Shown: positions 14,481 through 14,940 of the stretch, piece after piece
Numbering within the stretch: the first letter of the stretch is position 1
Layout: each line of letters begins with the position of its first letter
From: CALKHT01 sp964511575
GTDB lineage: Bacteria; Planctomycetota; Phycisphaerae; Phycisphaerales; Phycisphaeraceae
Assembly: GCA_964511575.1 (NCBI GenBank)
Contig: CAZEFM010000099.1
Span: forward strand, 1-14,940
Length of the DNA stretch: 14,940 nt
Direction: 5' to 3'
Notes under the pieces: generated by a model
What the model was told of the DNA's origin: nothing
Seen by the model: the letters and a program-made list of their open reading frames with translations, nothing else
The model's database searches: none
Made by a program: the position numbers and the translations under genes

Positions 14481-14664
14481 ACGCTTCAGTTAGAGCGAGG
14501 TGCGCAATGTAAGGAGGCGGTGGGTTTTCGGGGTTTTTGGGTCCATATCGGCACCCTTTTCTTAGCCGCCAAGGGTGTAGGTCCGCGATGGATCAGGTGT
14601 GTATAGCTTCAAGGCTTGCGGCGATCGGGGCCTGTCAATCGATGCCCTTGATCAGGCTAAACCA
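14481..14664. other. Convergent intergenic gap with G-rich/T-rich tract
   Basis: Between the convergent ends of the PLD-like gene and the helicase gene lies a short hairpin (CTGAA 14477-14481 with TTCAG 14485-14489) and a run of G tracts separated by T tracts at 14522-14541 (GGGTTTTC, GGGGTTTTT, GGG). Either could help end transcription; the G tracts could form a quadruplex only with a GG tract as fourth strand. No gene is visible. Confidence 0.4.
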
Positions 14665-14940
14665 TCACGCGTTGTCAGCCTTCTCCAACGGCACCTGCAG
14701 GTCATCGAGGAATTCAGAGCCCGGACTCACCGCGGTGACCAGCAGGTGATCCCGCGCTCGGGTGCAGGCGACGTAGAGCAGATGGCGCTCCGTTTCGTAG
14801 ACCGTCTCCAGGTCGGCCGCATCCACGAGCGCCTCGATGCGGGCGGCCAACGGAACGACTCCCTCATCGCACGCCATCACCGCCACGCCACGAAATTCCA
14901 GCCCCTTGGCATCCTGCATGGTACCAATGACGACGTGCCC
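14665..14940 (-). CDS. UvrD-like superfamily 1 helicase, C-terminal fragment (5' end outside window)
   Basis: The - strand frame is open from the window edge to a TGA at 14667-14665, giving the last 91 residues. It contains helicase motif V as GTMQDAKGLEFRGVAVMACD and motif VI as HLLYVACTRARDHLLVT, the typical end of UvrD/Rep-type 3'-5' DNA helicases, followed by a short tail (SEFLDDL). The ATG at 14919 is internal: GHVVIGT precedes it in frame. The Walker motifs and any fused nuclease domain lie beyond the window, so neither full size nor subfamily can be given. The gene faces the phosphatase-recombinase-PLD-like operon, so the two are not co-transcribed but may belong to one locus. Confidence 0.85.
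   Translation of the reverse strand, partial: GHVVIGTMQDAKGLEFRGVAVMACDEGVVPLAARIEALVDAADLETVYETERHLLYVACTRARDHLLVTAVSPGSEFLDDLQVPLEKADNA

Noticed and set aside
1..14940. CRISPR array, insertion sequences or tandem repeats
   Set aside because: No regularly spaced repeats, transposase genes or terminal inverted repeats with target duplications were seen.

Overview
The window looks like chromosomal DNA from a planctomycete, probably of the Phycisphaerae side of the phylum. This is inferred from gene content, not from a marker gene. Three things point that way: a PEP-CTERM secreted protein beside a prepilin with an N-terminal methylation motif; a very long secreted propeller/PA14/multiheme cytochrome next to a secreted xylose-isomerase-like TIM barrel; and an integrase trailed by small 'GPRTPEGKAR...NALKHG' type genes. 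No rRNA, tRNA, CRISPR array or insertion sequence was seen.

Left end (1-1660), accessory module on the + strand: the 3' end of a tyrosine-recombinase gene cut by the window edge, a near-perfect intrinsic terminator (398-431), a small helical ORF (437-742), a 292-residue protein of unknown function (693-1571), and an 81-residue basic protein (1411-1656) whose gene overlaps the previous one by 161 bases in another frame. A gap of about 350 bases without a gene follows, holding a 10-bp inverted repeat.

Centre (2014-10511), sugar/redox and cell-surface block: on the - strand a PEP-CTERM protein and, after a clear terminator, a prepilin-like protein; divergently on the + strand a GntR/UTRA (HutC-type) regulator, a secreted sugar isomerase/epimerase-like protein and a 1461-residue secreted protein with five CXXCH haem sites. 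A predicted promoter on each side of the regulator gene carries the same CCGTTTGT element, and a third copy lies in the isomerase-cytochrome gap. This suggests one regulon: the regulator senses a (probably carbohydrate-derived) ligand and controls both the surface proteins and a periplasmic oxidation pathway.

A gap of about 800 bases (10512-11333) holds a GC-rich stem-loop, a degenerate small ORF on the - strand that resembles the one at 437-742, and two abutting palindromes in front of the next operon.

Right end (11334-14940): three + strand genes overlap head to tail: a PPP-type metallophosphatase (GTG start), a tyrosine recombinase (GTG start, GTGA overlap) and a 408-residue protein whose N-terminal part resembles a PLD fold without an HKD motif. 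Facing them on the - strand is the C-terminal end of a UvrD-like helicase cut by the window edge. This phosphatase-recombinase-PLD-like operon is the best candidate here for an undescribed system, possibly defence or mobile-element related; that role is only an inference.
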